DNA from: Ensifer oleiphilus
Lineage (GTDB): Bacteria > Pseudomonadota > Alphaproteobacteria > Rhizobiales > Rhizobiaceae
Assembly: GCF_013371465.1 (NCBI RefSeq)
Contig: NZ_JABWDU010000001.1
Coordinates: forward strand, 1,265,275 to 1,329,274
Direction: 5' to 3'
DNA length: 64,000 nucleotides
Part shown: positions 28,631 through 37,151 of the stretch, one piece after another
Layout of the letters: the number at the start of each line of letters is the position of its first letter
Numbering within the stretch: position 1 is the first letter of the stretch
The notes under the pieces: model-generated
The model's database searches: none
What the model saw: only the letters and a program-made list of their open reading frames with translations
What the model was told of the DNA's origin: nothing
Translations under genes and position numbers: made by a program

Positions 28631-30316
28631 GTGAAAAACCTGATCGATCGGATCGGGGGCGTGCTTCGGCATCCGCTGACGATTTCGTTGGCATTCCTGG
28701 CGCTGCTCCTGGCCCTGCACTATTTCGACACGCGCTGGCGGTTCGTGCCGTTTCTTGTCGCCGTGACGCTGGCGATCGCCGCACTCCTGTTCCTGATTTC
28801 GCGTCGGCCGAGATTTTCGCTCTGGGCTGCCGGAACCATGGTGTTGCTCATTGCAGCGATGTCGGAGGTCAAGTTCCGCCTCAAGGGTTTTTCCCTGCAC
28901 GTCTTCGATTTTGCCTTCACCGGCCTCGATCGATCGGCACTTTCCTTTCTGGTCGGCTCCTATTTCCATGTGTTGATCGCAGGGGTGGCGGTGCTGGGCG
29001 CCGCACTCGTGTTCCTGATCGTGGCATTCTGCGGCGATCGCCGGTCAGCTCGCTCGTTCGGCATGCGCGCCGGCCTGTTTTTCATGGCGGCGGCCGGGGT
29101 CGTGGCTCTCTATCCCGACATGAGGGACGAGCCCGATTATGTCCATTACATCTCCGGTTACGATGCCTCGTCCTTCTTCGTATCGGTCGGCGACCTTGAG
29201 TTTCCGCTCGGTCGCATCGTCCTTGCCGATCGGCTGGAGAACGTTGAGGCGAAAGGGAGTCTGCGCGACGACGTCAGTTGCGGTGTGGCAACCGGTAAAC
29301 CTGATCTGTTTGTCGTGCTCAGCGAGAGCCAGACCAATCCCGCCTACTTCCCGCAAGTGGCCGTCCCGGAGTGGATGAGTGCGTCTTTCCAGTCGCAGGA
29401 CGGTCAGGTGCACCCTTTGCAGGTCGAGACGTTCGGTGGCGGCACCTGGGTCACGAACTTTTCCGTCATGACCGGGTTGTCCGGCGCTGACTTCGGCTGG
29501 CAGAGCCCCTATGTGACGGAGATTCTTGAGGGCAGGGTCAAGGCGAGCCTGCCTAGTCTGCTTGCCCGCTGCGGCTATCGCACCGTGGCGGTCATGCCGA
29601 TGCAGGCGAGTTTCGTCAACGAAGGGCCGTTCCTGACATCGATCGGGTTTCAGGAGATTGTCGACTTCGATGCGATGAAGCCAAAGTCGCATTTCGTGCG
29701 CGACAGTTTCTATTTCGATGTCGTCGAACGGATTGTCCGGGACCACCGGGAGAAGGATCGGCGTCCACTCTTCGTGGCCATTCAGACACTGTTCCCCCAT
29801 GGCCCCTATGACATGGCGCTCGTGCCGAAGGACGTCTTGCCTGAAAAGGCCTTCGCCTCGGATGCCGAGGCTGACGAATATCTGCGGCGCGTGGCGCTGG
29901 CCAAGCAAGACCTCCAGGATTTTCGTCGCAAACGCCAGGAGACGCCGGGTCCGAACGGTAGCGTTGTTCTCGACTACGGCGACCACCAAGCCGCTGCCAC
30001 CAGGGACTATTTGTTGGCCGGCGCAGCCAAGGGCAATATCTTTGCCGACCTCAGATCGCTCGCCTACAAGACCTACTATTCGGTCTATGCCTACGGGCGC
30101 GGCATCGATATGCGGCCCTTTGCCAAGCCGTTGGACGTCGGCTTTCTATCCGCAAGCCTGATCGAGGCTGCGGGTTTGCCGACATCGCCGACATTCGAAG
30201 CGCTGGCGCGCCTGCGCGATGCCTGCAACGGGCACTATCATACGTGTCCCGAACGCGCGCTTGTCGACCAGCATCTTCGCCAGCGCCAGGATGCGGGCCT
30301 GCTCGATCTCGATTGA
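28631..30316 (+). CDS. LtaS-like sulfatase-fold membrane enzyme
   Basis: A 561-residue protein with five membrane helices (about 15-32, 36-57, 62-78, 112-134, 145-161) and a large outer domain of the alkaline phosphatase/sulfatase superfamily, the plan of lipoteichoic acid synthase and phosphoglycerol transferases. The metal-site residues appear as VVLSESQTNP, GGGTWVTNFSVMTG (nucleophile Thr candidate) and LDYGDHQ. Gram-negative relatives transfer phosphoglycerol or phosphoethanolamine to periplasmic or surface glycans. Start GTG at 28631 after GGAGCTGCGGA. Convergent with speB. Confidence 0.82.
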   Translation: MKNLIDRIGGVLRHPLTISLAFLALLLALHYFDTRWRFVPFLVAVTLAIAALLFLISRRPRFSLWAAGTMVLLIAAMSEVKFRLKGFSLHVFDFAFTGLDRSALSFLVGSYFHVLIAGVAVLGAALVFLIVAFCGDRRSARSFGMRAGLFFMAAAGVVALYPDMRDEPDYVHYISGYDASSFFVSVGDLEFPLGRIVLADRLENVEAKGSLRDDVSCGVATGKPDLFVVLSESQTNPAYFPQVAVPEWMSASFQSQDGQVHPLQVETFGGGTWVTNFSVMTGLSGADFGWQSPYVTEILEGRVKASLPSLLARCGYRTVAVMPMQASFVNEGPFLTSIGFQEIVDFDAMKPKSHFVRDSFYFDVVERIVRDHREKDRRPLFVAIQTLFPHGPYDMALVPKDVLPEKAFASDAEADEYLRRVALAKQDLQDFRRKRQETPGPNGSVVLDYGDHQAAATRDYLLAGAAKGNIFADLRSLAYKTYYSVYAYGRGIDMRPFAKPLDVGFLSASLIEAAGLPTSPTFEALARLRDACNGHYHTCPERALVDQHLRQRQDAGLLDLD

Positions 30317-30328
30317 CGGTGCGCGCGA

Positions 30329-31291
30329 TCAGCGGAGCGTCGAACGCTCCGCCAGCTTTTCGGCATGCAGGCCCAGCATGTACATGGCGACCGTGGCGCC
30401 GGCGATGGCGGTGATATCGGCATGGTCATAGGCGGGTGCGACTTCGACCACATCGCTGCCGACGACCGTCAGCGCACCCAGCTTGCGCAGAACCGAAAGC
30501 ATCTTTGAACTGGAAGGTCCGCCGGCAACCGGCGTGCCGGTGCCGGGCGCGAAGGCCGGGTCGAGGCAATCGATGTCGAAGGTCAGATAGGCCTTGCGTT
30601 CCCCGACCTGCTGGATGATGGCGTCGGCAATATCTGTGACGCTCATTTCCTCGACGTCGTAGCCGTAGAGAATGCGGATGCCGCAGTCCTCGGGTGCATG
30701 GGTACGGATACCGACCTGTATCGACGCGTCTGTGTCGATGAGGCCGGCGCGGGCGGCGCGACCGACGAAGGAGCCATGATCGATGCGGCCGCGTTCGTCC
30801 GGCCAGGTATCCTGATGCGCGTCGAACTGGACGAGGGCGAGAGGGCCGTGGATCGCTGCATGCGCCTTGAGGATCGGATAGGTTACGAAATGGTCGCCGC
30901 CGAGCGTCTGGAGATAGGCACCGCTCTTCAGGATCTTTGCCGTTTCACGCTCGATCGTTGCCGGTGTTTTCGAGTGGTTGCCGTAATCGAGCAGGCAGTC
31001 GCCGTAGTCGATCGTCGCCATCTCGGCGAAGAGATCACGCTCGAACGGGTATTGCGGGTCGTTGTCGAAGATCGCCGATGCGCGACGGATCGCCTGCGGT
31101 CCGAAGCGGGCACCGGGACGGTTGGAGGTGGCGGCGTCAAAGGGGATACCCCAGACGACGGCATCGACGTCCTTCAGCTGCTTTGAATATTTCCGCCGCA
31201 TGAAGGAGAGAATGCCGGCATGCGTCGGGTCCGATGCCGCCGATGTCAGTGAGCGCGCCGTCAACGCGTGATCGATCGTCCTGTTCGCCAT
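30329..31291 (-). CDS. speB: Agmatinase
   Basis: A 320-residue ureohydrolase. All manganese ligands are in place: GGDHFVTYP, FDAHQDTW and TFDIDCLDPAFAPGTGTP. The spacing and the last motif match agmatinase, which hydrolyses agmatine to putrescine and urea; related guanidinobutyrases and other ureohydrolases cannot be excluded from sequence alone. ATG at 31291 follows GGGAGGCGGG. It is convergent with the LtaS-like gene. Confidence 0.88.
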   Translation of the reverse strand: MANRTIDHALTARSLTSAASDPTHAGILSFMRRKYSKQLKDVDAVVWGIPFDAATSNRPGARFGPQAIRRASAIFDNDPQYPFERDLFAEMATIDYGDCLLDYGNHSKTPATIERETAKILKSGAYLQTLGGDHFVTYPILKAHAAIHGPLALVQFDAHQDTWPDERGRIDHGSFVGRAARAGLIDTDASIQVGIRTHAPEDCGIRILYGYDVEEMSVTDIADAIIQQVGERKAYLTFDIDCLDPAFAPGTGTPVAGGPSSSKMLSVLRKLGALTVVGSDVVEVAPAYDHADITAIAGATVAMYMLGLHAEKLAERSTLR

Positions 31292-31469
31292 ATCCCGCCT
31301 CCCGTGTATCGCGAGAGGTTGGACAATCGTCGCCGGCAAGGCAAGTCCCTGCCGGCGAAATCTATTCGCACCCGTAAATCGATCTCGATTCAAGGGTAAA
31401 ATTATGCAGCACGTTCATAGCATTACGGTGCGCCACGCGTCATATTCGACGCGCGGCGCCGTACTTCTG

Positions 31470-32261
31470 TCAGGAAGCCTTGGCTTCGTAGGTCGGCGCG
31501 AAGTCGCCAAGTGCCTTGGCCTCGTTGATGCGCGCACCGATATCTTCCTCGATGATCGCCTCGAGCTGCGCGAAGCTGTCGATGACATAATAGATCGGCT
31601 GAACGATATCGATGCGATAGGGCGTGCGCAGCACGGTCATCAGGTCGAACGGGCGGAATTCGCTTGCCGATGGTTCCATCGCCGTGCGGGTCTCGTTCGG
31701 CGAAGACACGATGCCGGCGCCATAGCAGCGCCGTCCTTGCGGTGTGTTGATCAGTCCGAACTCGACGGTGAACCAGAAAATCCGGAACATGTGCCAGGAA
31801 TAACCCTTGCCGAGGGCGACAGCCTTTTCGCCGAAGCGGCGGACGAAATTGGCGTAACTCTGGTTGGTCAGAAGCGGGCAGTGGCCGAAGACCTCGTGAA
31901 AGATATCGGGCTCTTCGATGTAGTCGATATGCTCGCGCCGCCGGATGAAGGTCGCCAGCGGAAACTTGCCTTCGGACAGAAGTTCGTAGAACCGCGATGG
32001 CGGGATCAGTGCTGGCACGCCTTCGACGCCGAAGCCGGTGGTTTCCTGCAGGCGGCGGTTGACGTCCTGCAACTGCGGTACGCGGTCGGGGCCAAGGCCG
32101 AGCTTGCGTGTACCCTCCAGATATTCGTCGCAGGCCTTGTCGGCGAGCAGCTTTATCTGGCGCTGATAGAGTTCGCCCCAGATCGCGTCCTCCTCGGGCG
32201 TGTAATGATAGCTGCCGTCCGGCTCGGGCAGTTTCGCGGTGTAGCTGCTTTCTTTCGGCAT
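31470..32261 (-). CDS. phhA: Phenylalanine-4-hydroxylase
   Basis: A 263-residue monomeric bacterial phenylalanine hydroxylase that makes tyrosine using tetrahydrobiopterin and iron. The iron ligands His122 and His127 lie in HEVFGH and Glu167 in FTVEFGL; the pterin segment is around GFGVEGVPALIPP. There is no N-terminal regulatory ACT domain, as usual in bacteria. The ATG at 32261 follows GAGGAGACGTC. It is divergent from an Lrp-family regulator, 111 bases away, which likely controls it. Confidence 0.96.
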   Translation of the reverse strand: MPKESSYTAKLPEPDGSYHYTPEEDAIWGELYQRQIKLLADKACDEYLEGTRKLGLGPDRVPQLQDVNRRLQETTGFGVEGVPALIPPSRFYELLSEGKFPLATFIRRREHIDYIEEPDIFHEVFGHCPLLTNQSYANFVRRFGEKAVALGKGYSWHMFRIFWFTVEFGLINTPQGRRCYGAGIVSSPNETRTAMEPSASEFRPFDLMTVLRTPYRIDIVQPIYYVIDSFAQLEAIIEEDIGARINEAKALGDFAPTYEAKAS

Positions 32262-32372
32262 GACGTCTCCTCTTCGCCAAAACACCAAGTTGTTGCAATT
32301 GTATCGCGAATGGAGCGAGTATTTGTTTCACAGTTGCCGGTGGAGGGCGCACTTGCGGGAGGAAATTTCGGA
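32262..32372. promoter_or_regulatory. phhA / Lrp divergent promoter region
   Basis: 111 bases hold both promoters. An AT-rich segment with TTGTTGCAATTGTA near 32289 is the most likely place for Lrp-type binding; the exact sites are not clear. Confidence 0.4.
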
Positions 32373-32846
32373 ATGTCGTCGGATTTGAAGGAAACTTCCC
32401 AGCCCTTGCGTAAGCTGCTGCGGCTGATTCAGGCCGATAGCGGCCAGTCGCTGTCGGAGCTCGCGGAGCGGGCGGGCATGTCGCAAAGCTCGACCTGGCG
32501 GCGACTGCAGGAACTCGAGGCGGACGGCGTGATCCGCAAACGGGTGGCGCTGCTCGATCCGGGCAAGCTGGATCTGAAGCTGTGCATCATTGCCCATGTG
32601 ACGCTGGAAGATCATCACGACGAGGCGATCGCCGCCTTCTCGGCGGTCGTGCGCGACCGGCCGGAGATCATGGAGTGCTACGCGCTGTCGGGAACCTTTG
32701 ACTACATGCTGAAGATCCGGGCAAACGACGTCGACAGTTACGACGCCTTCATGACGCGCTATCTCATGCGCAATCCGCATGTGCGCACGGTGGTTTCGAG
32801 CTTCGTGCTGCGCGAGCTGAAATCGACGACCGAGCTTCCGATTTGA
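32373..32846 (+). CDS. Lrp/AsnC-family transcriptional regulator
   Basis: A 157-residue regulator: an N-terminal winged helix (LLRLIQADSGQSLSELAERAGMSQSSTWRRLQELEADGVI-type block, about 14-55) and a C-terminal RAM/AsnC ligand domain (VTLEDHHDEAIAAF; ECYALSGTFDYMLKI). ATG at 32373, ten bases after GGAGGAAA. Divergence from phhA suggests it senses phenylalanine, tyrosine or another amino acid and regulates the hydroxylase; this is inference from position. Confidence 0.9.
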   Translation: MSSDLKETSQPLRKLLRLIQADSGQSLSELAERAGMSQSSTWRRLQELEADGVIRKRVALLDPGKLDLKLCIIAHVTLEDHHDEAIAAFSAVVRDRPEIMECYALSGTFDYMLKIRANDVDSYDAFMTRYLMRNPHVRTVVSSFVLRELKSTTELPI

Positions 32847-32850
32847 CACA

Positions 32851-32880
32851 AAAAAAAGGCCGGGCGAACCCGGCCTTCCA
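32851..32880 (-). terminator. Terminator of rplM-rpsI
   Basis: Stem AAGGCCGGG and CCCGGCCTT around CGAA. Read on the minus strand it is followed by a run of eight T, so it mainly ends the rpsI transcript; it may also stop the Lrp gene. Confidence 0.92.
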
Positions 32881-32901
32881 AAATGCAGTGTCTTCCAGCG
32901 A

Positions 32902-33369
32902 TTAACGCTTGGAGAACTGGAACGAACGACGGGCCTTGGCCTTGCCGTACTTCTTACGTTCAACGACACGGCTGTCGCGGGTCAGGAAGCCGCCCTTCTT
33001 CAGGACCGGACGCAGGCCCGGTTCGAAGTAGGTGAGTGCCTTGGAGATGCCGTGACGAACGGCACCGGCCTGGCCGGAGAGACCGCCACCGGCGACCGTC
33101 GCGTCGATGTCGAACTGGCCGTCACGGGCAGCTGCGACGATCGGCTGCTGCAGGATCATCTGCAGAACCGGACGAGCGAAGTAGTCGAGGTACGGCTTGC
33201 CGTTGATGGTGATCTTGCCCGAGCCGGGCTTGACCCATACGCGGGCAACAGCGTTCTTACGCTTGCCGGTCGCATAGGAGCGGCCCTGAGCGTCGACCTT
33301 CTTGACGTGAACCGGAGCTGCCGGTTCCGCAGTCGTGGCGATTTCCTTGAGAGCGGAAAGGTCGGCCAT
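32902..33369 (-). CDS. rpsI: 30S ribosomal protein S9
   Basis: 155-residue S9. The conserved region from [16 protein letters not shown] through GKITINGKP and the basic C-terminus ([16 protein letters not shown]), which reaches the P site, are intact. An alphaproteobacterial N-terminal extension of about 25 residues precedes the core. The ATG overlaps the rplM stop by one base, so L13 and S9 are coupled. Confidence 0.98.
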   Translation of the reverse strand: MADLSALKEIATTAEPAAPVHVKKVDAQGRSYATGKRKNAVARVWVKPGSGKITINGKPYLDYFARPVLQMILQQPIVAAARDGQFDIDATVAGGGLSGQAGAVRHGISKALTYFEPGLRPVLKKGGFLTRDSRVVERKKYGKAKARRSFQFSKR

Positions 33370-33833
33370 TAGGCGCTCCTTGTGTTCTTGCTGTTCAGCT
33401 TGGCGACGTCGAGGACGGTCGGCTGCTGTGCTTCATGCGGGTGGTTCGTGCCTGCGTATACGCGCAGGTTCTTCATCTGGCGACGGCCGAGCGGGCCGCG
33501 CGGAACCATGCGCTCAACGGCCTTCTCGAGGACGCGCTCCGGGAAGCGGCCTTCGATGATCTGGCGCGCAGTGCGCTCCTTGATGCCGCCGGGGTAGCCG
33601 GTGTGCCAGTAGTACTTCTTGTCGGTGTACTTCTTGCCTGTGAGCACGGCCTTCTCGGCGTTGATCACGATGACGTTGTCGCCATCGTCAACATGCGGCG
33701 TGAAGGTGGCTTTGTGCTTGCCGCGCAGGCGGTTCGCGATGATGGAGGCAAGGCGACCAACAACGAGGCCTTCGGCGTCGATGATGATCCACTTCTTCTC
33801 CACCTCTGCAGGCTTCTGAACGAAGGTTCCCAT
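33369..33833 (-). CDS. rplM: 50S ribosomal protein L13
   Basis: 154-residue L13, a primary 23S rRNA-binding protein. [16 protein letters not shown], the [18 protein letters not shown] segment, [13 protein letters not shown] and [20 protein letters not shown] are all classic. It heads the two-gene rplM-rpsI operon behind a strong sigma-70 promoter. Confidence 0.98.
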   Translation of the reverse strand: MGTFVQKPAEVEKKWIIIDAEGLVVGRLASIIANRLRGKHKATFTPHVDDGDNVIVINAEKAVLTGKKYTDKKYYWHTGYPGGIKERTARQIIEGRFPERVLEKAVERMVPRGPLGRRQMKNLRVYAGTNHPHEAQQPTVLDVAKLNSKNTRSA

Positions 33834-33952
33834 AACAAAACTCTTTCTTTGGACCCGAACGGCGAACCGCTGGGCGTTTCTTGTTGCTTGGTTTTGACCG
33901 TAGTTCGGCCAAAAGAAGAAAGCGGCCCGAGAGGGACCGCGATCTGAGGGTG

Positions 33953-33981
33953 CTTATACGCAGGCGCTAAACCGGCGTCAA
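33953..33981 (-). promoter_or_regulatory. Sigma-70 promoter of rplM-rpsI
   Basis: On the minus strand TTGACG (from 33981), exactly 17 bases, then TATAAG (to 33953). This is near consensus and lies about 120 bases ahead of the rplM start, leaving a leader that could carry autoregulation. Confidence 0.75.
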
Positions 33982-34058
33982 TAATGTCGATTTCGCAAGC
34001 TTGAAATAAAGATAAGCAAAAACAATGTGTTGTGCATGTGGTATATTGATACCTCAAA

Positions 34059-34490
34059 TTAACGCGGTGGAATCGAATAGGTCGCCGTCGCATGGGCCAC
34101 GAGATCGTCGCTGTCGACCATGGCGATCGAGGCGTCGAGAACAGCCAATCTCTTACCAAGCTTGAGAATGCGGCAGGTGCATTCGAGCGGCTGCGGCTCC
34201 GGCTTGCGCAGGAAATTGATGTTGAGACTGGTGGTTACGGCCAGCGCCACCGGGCCGATATGGGCAATCAGCGCGATGTAGGCGGACACGTCGGCAAGCG
34301 CGAAAAGCGTCGGGCCGGAAACGGTGCCGCCCGGCCGGATATGACGTTCATTCGGATCGAGCCGCATCGTCGCAAACCCGGGGCCCGCGTCAGTGACATG
34401 GAAGACCTTACCGTCCGTGTGGACCTGCGGGAAGTCCGTGTCCAGAAATCGGTTCAGCTCTTCGACTGTCATGATGGGCTGGATCGTCAT
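34059..34490 (-). CDS. PaaI-family hotdog thioesterase
   Basis: A 143-residue hotdog-fold protein. The hallmark is the region HIRPGGTVSGPTLFALADVSAYIALIAHIG, followed by ALAVTTSLNINFLRKP, as in acyl-CoA thioesterases of the PaaI type, which hydrolyse phenylacetyl- or other acyl-CoAs. ATG at 34490 follows AAAGGAAA. The start is near the divergent crotonase-family gene, so a shared role in CoA-ester metabolism is possible. Substrate unknown. Confidence 0.85.
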   Translation of the reverse strand: MTIQPIMTVEELNRFLDTDFPQVHTDGKVFHVTDAGPGFATMRLDPNERHIRPGGTVSGPTLFALADVSAYIALIAHIGPVALAVTTSLNINFLRKPEPQPLECTCRILKLGKRLAVLDASIAMVDSDDLVAHATATYSIPPR

Positions 34491-34659
34491 CGTCAGGTTT
34501 CCTTTGTGCAAGCTTTTCCGCCAAGTGAAGCCGGTATGTGCGTTTGCGCAAGGCGGAAAAAGGTCTTAGGCGCTTCTGATATCGCCGACTTGAAAGCGCG
34601 CAGGCAGCGGCGTACCACGTACCCATCGATTGAATGAGATAGGACAGCAGGAGAAAAAC

Positions 34660-35481
34660 ATGGCGGACGTTGTTTCATTTCGGAAAGAAGAGCCGAGTGG
34701 ATTGCTGCTGCGTGAGGTCTCGGGGCCGGTTCTCCGGTTGACGCTCAACAACCCACCCGCCAATGTGCTTTCGATCGAGCTGATGGAGGCTTTGCACACG
34801 GCGCTGGACGCCGTTGCCCATTCCAAGGAAATCCGGGTGGTCGTGCTCTCGGCATCCGGCAAACTGTTTTCGGCGGGGCATGACCTCAAGGAAATGACGG
34901 CGCATCGGGCAGATGCCGACGGCGGCAGGGCGTTTTTCGAAACGACCATCCGCCTTGCCGCAGACCTGATGATGAAGATCACGCGGCTGCCCCAGGCGGT
35001 CATCGCCGAGATCGATGGTCTGGCGACGGCGGCCGGTTGCCAGCTTGTGGCGAGCTGCGATCTGGCGATCTGCACCGACAGTTCCACCTTCTGCACGCCC
35101 GGCGTCAATATCGGCCTGTTCTGCTCGACGCCGATGGTGGCGCTGTCGCGTGCATCTCACCGCAAACAGGCCATGGAGATGCTTTTGACCGGCGAGACGA
35201 TCGACGCATCGACCGCCAAGGATTTCGGCCTCGTCAACCGCATCGTGCCGCAACAGTATCTGCGCCAGGTCGTCGACAAATACGCGGCCGTCATCGCCTC
35301 GAAATCCCCGCAGGCGTTGAAGATCGGCAAGGAGGCTTTCTATCGCCAGGCGCAAATGAGCCTTCCCGAGGCCTACGATTACGCCGTCGGCGTCATGGTC
35401 GAAAACATGCTGGCCGGAGACGCCGAAAACGGCATCGGCGCCTTTCTCGACAAGCGCATGCCGGAGTGGGATAGGAAATAG
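34660..35481 (+). CDS. Enoyl-CoA hydratase/isomerase family, ECHDC3-like
   Basis: A 273-residue crotonase-fold protein. The oxyanion-hole motifs (SAGHDLKEM and GLATAAGCQLVASCDLAI) are there, and GVNIGLFCSTPMVALSR is the ECHDC3 hallmark. The position of the first catalytic glutamate of true hydratases (usually GGCEL) is Gln here (AGCQL), so it may not be a standard hydratase. ATG at 34660 follows AGGAGAAA. Confidence 0.88.
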   Translation: MADVVSFRKEEPSGLLLREVSGPVLRLTLNNPPANVLSIELMEALHTALDAVAHSKEIRVVVLSASGKLFSAGHDLKEMTAHRADADGGRAFFETTIRLAADLMMKITRLPQAVIAEIDGLATAAGCQLVASCDLAICTDSSTFCTPGVNIGLFCSTPMVALSRASHRKQAMEMLLTGETIDASTAKDFGLVNRIVPQQYLRQVVDKYAAVIASKSPQALKIGKEAFYRQAQMSLPEAYDYAVGVMVENMLAGDAENGIGAFLDKRMPEWDRK

Positions 35482-35484
35482 CGG

Positions 35485-36321
35485 TCAGGCCAGTTTCAAA
35501 AGAAGAGCGCCGAGCGCGATGACGCAAGCCGCCGCGATGCGCCAGACGCTGACGCGTTCCTTCAGAAACACCACCGAGATGACGACGGCGAACAGGATCG
35601 AGGTTTCGCGCAGGGCGGCGACGGAAGCGACCGGCGCCTTCGTCATCGCCCACAATGCCAGACCGTAGGCACCAATGGAGCCGGCGCCGCCGATGAGGCC
35701 GCGCCACCAGTTCTTGTAGACGTGGCGGGCGACCGGTTTGACGCCCCGCCGGGCAAAGGCCCAAGTAAAGAGCAAGACCGGAGGAAGCAGCGCCATCCAC
35801 AGCGTGTAGGAGATGGCGTTGCCCGAAACGCGGGCGCCGATCCCATCGACAAAGGTATAGCATGCGATCACGCAGGCATTGAGCAGTGCAAATACTATCG
35901 CGTGTTTGCCGCCCTTTCGCGATTCGAATGCGAGCGTCAGAACGCCGACGCTGATCGTCAGAACGCCCGCCATGGCGCCGGTCGTCAGTTGCTCACCGAT
36001 GATGAGGCTGCTGGTGGAGGCGACGATCAACGGAGCAACGCCGCGCATCAGCGGATAGACGAGACCGATATCGCCGGCACGATAGGAGGCAGCGACCAGT
36101 TGGAAATAAGCAAACTGGAAAAGTGCCGAAACCAGGATGTACGGCCATGCTTCCGGCTGCGGCAAGGGTAGGAACGGCAGGAAGGGCATGGCGACGACGG
36201 CCGCGCCGAGCGCGATCATGGCCGCATCGAGCGATTTTTCCGAGCCCGCCTTGACCAGGGCATTCCAGGTCGCGTGCAACAACGCCCCGAAAAGGACGAG
36301 CGCAATGACATCAAGGGGCAA
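35485..36321 (-). CDS. EamA/DMT-family transporter
   Basis: A ten-helix drug/metabolite transporter of 278 residues made of two EamA repeats. The first begins ALLHATWNALVKAG and ends before ESRKGGKHA; the second ends with ALRETSILFAVVISVVFLKERVS, a typical motif. A TTG start at 36321 with GAGG 7 bases upstream gives the natural N-terminus; the longer frame upstream is not helical. It ends 3 bases from the convergent crotonase gene. Substrate unknown. Confidence 0.85.
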   Translation of the reverse strand: MPLDVIALVLFGALLHATWNALVKAGSEKSLDAAMIALGAAVVAMPFLPFLPLPQPEAWPYILVSALFQFAYFQLVAASYRAGDIGLVYPLMRGVAPLIVASTSSLIIGEQLTTGAMAGVLTISVGVLTLAFESRKGGKHAIVFALLNACVIACYTFVDGIGARVSGNAISYTLWMALLPPVLLFTWAFARRGVKPVARHVYKNWWRGLIGGAGSIGAYGLALWAMTKAPVASVAALRETSILFAVVISVVFLKERVSVWRIAAACVIALGALLLKLA

Positions 36322-36506
36322 GATGAAACCTCGGACGATGGTGCAGGCCGTTGCCAGCCTTGTCGCGCCACTGTACGGGAAAAGCAACCGGAAACTGGCA
36401 GGAGTGTTGCACGGGCAGCGTCGCCGCCGTAATCGGGTGTTCGATTGACACGCGCCGCCACCGTGCAAACGATAGACGCTTTTAATAGATGAGTTCGGAT
36501 CGCACC

Positions 36507-36935
36507 ATGAACCATGACGCCTACCCGGATTACTACCTTGCCGATATCCTGCGTTCGACGAAGACGATCGCCCTCGTTGGCGCATCGCCGAATGCAGAGA
36601 GGCCGAGCCATCGGGTCATGGCTTTCCTTCTGCGCAAAGGCTATCGCGTCATCCCCATCAATCCGGGCCACGTTGGCAAGACGATCCTCGACCAGCCTGT
36701 CGTCGGCCGACTTGCCGACGTCAAGGAGCCGATCGACATGGTCGACGTCTTCCGCGCCGCCGACGCCCTGCCGGCGCTCGTCGATGAGATCCGGGCGCTC
36801 GAGACCTTGCCGAAGGTGATCTGGGGGCAGCTGTCGGTGAGGAATGACGCTGCCGCCGCCAATGCGGAGGCCGCCGGCATCAAGGTGGTCATGGATCGTT
36901 GTCCGGCAATGGAATACCCGCGCCTGATCGGTTGA
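36507..36935 (+). CDS. CoA-binding domain protein (YccU-like)
   Basis: A 142-residue Rossmann-like CoA-binding protein. TIALVGASPNAERPSHRVMAFLLRKGYRVIPINPG is the family signature, and VIWGQLSVRNDAAAANAEAAGIKVVMDRCPAMEYPRL closes the domain. These stand-alone proteins resemble the CoA-binding part of acyl-CoA synthetases, without a catalytic domain. The ATG at 36489 is an alternative; neither has a strong ribosome site. Confidence 0.86.
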   Translation: MNHDAYPDYYLADILRSTKTIALVGASPNAERPSHRVMAFLLRKGYRVIPINPGHVGKTILDQPVVGRLADVKEPIDMVDVFRAADALPALVDEIRALETLPKVIWGQLSVRNDAAAANAEAAGIKVVMDRCPAMEYPRLIG

Positions 36936-37151
36936 CGCGGTATCGGCTGCAGCGATGTTTCGCTCAACCGTCAGTTTTGAAAAAATCTTTCTTTGACCAT
37001 GCGTGGCAGCTCTGGGATAGTGCCGCCGCTCCAGCGCATGAAGCCGCAATCGAAGTCGATCTTCGACGCGCACGATGCCTGGAATCAAACAGATAGGGTG
37101 CCTTTGGGCGTCTCCACGGGAGGTGCGGCATCCTGGTCATGGGAGGGATGA
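36936..37151. other. Leader region of metY
   Basis: 216 bases. I looked for a SAM-II riboswitch, which often precedes methionine genes in this group, but its conserved core is not present. A TTTGACC element near 36992 may be part of a promoter. GGGAGGG precedes the ATG. Confidence 0.4.

Noticed and set aside
36936..37151. SAM-II riboswitch before metY
   Set aside because: The conserved pseudoknot core could not be found in the leader.
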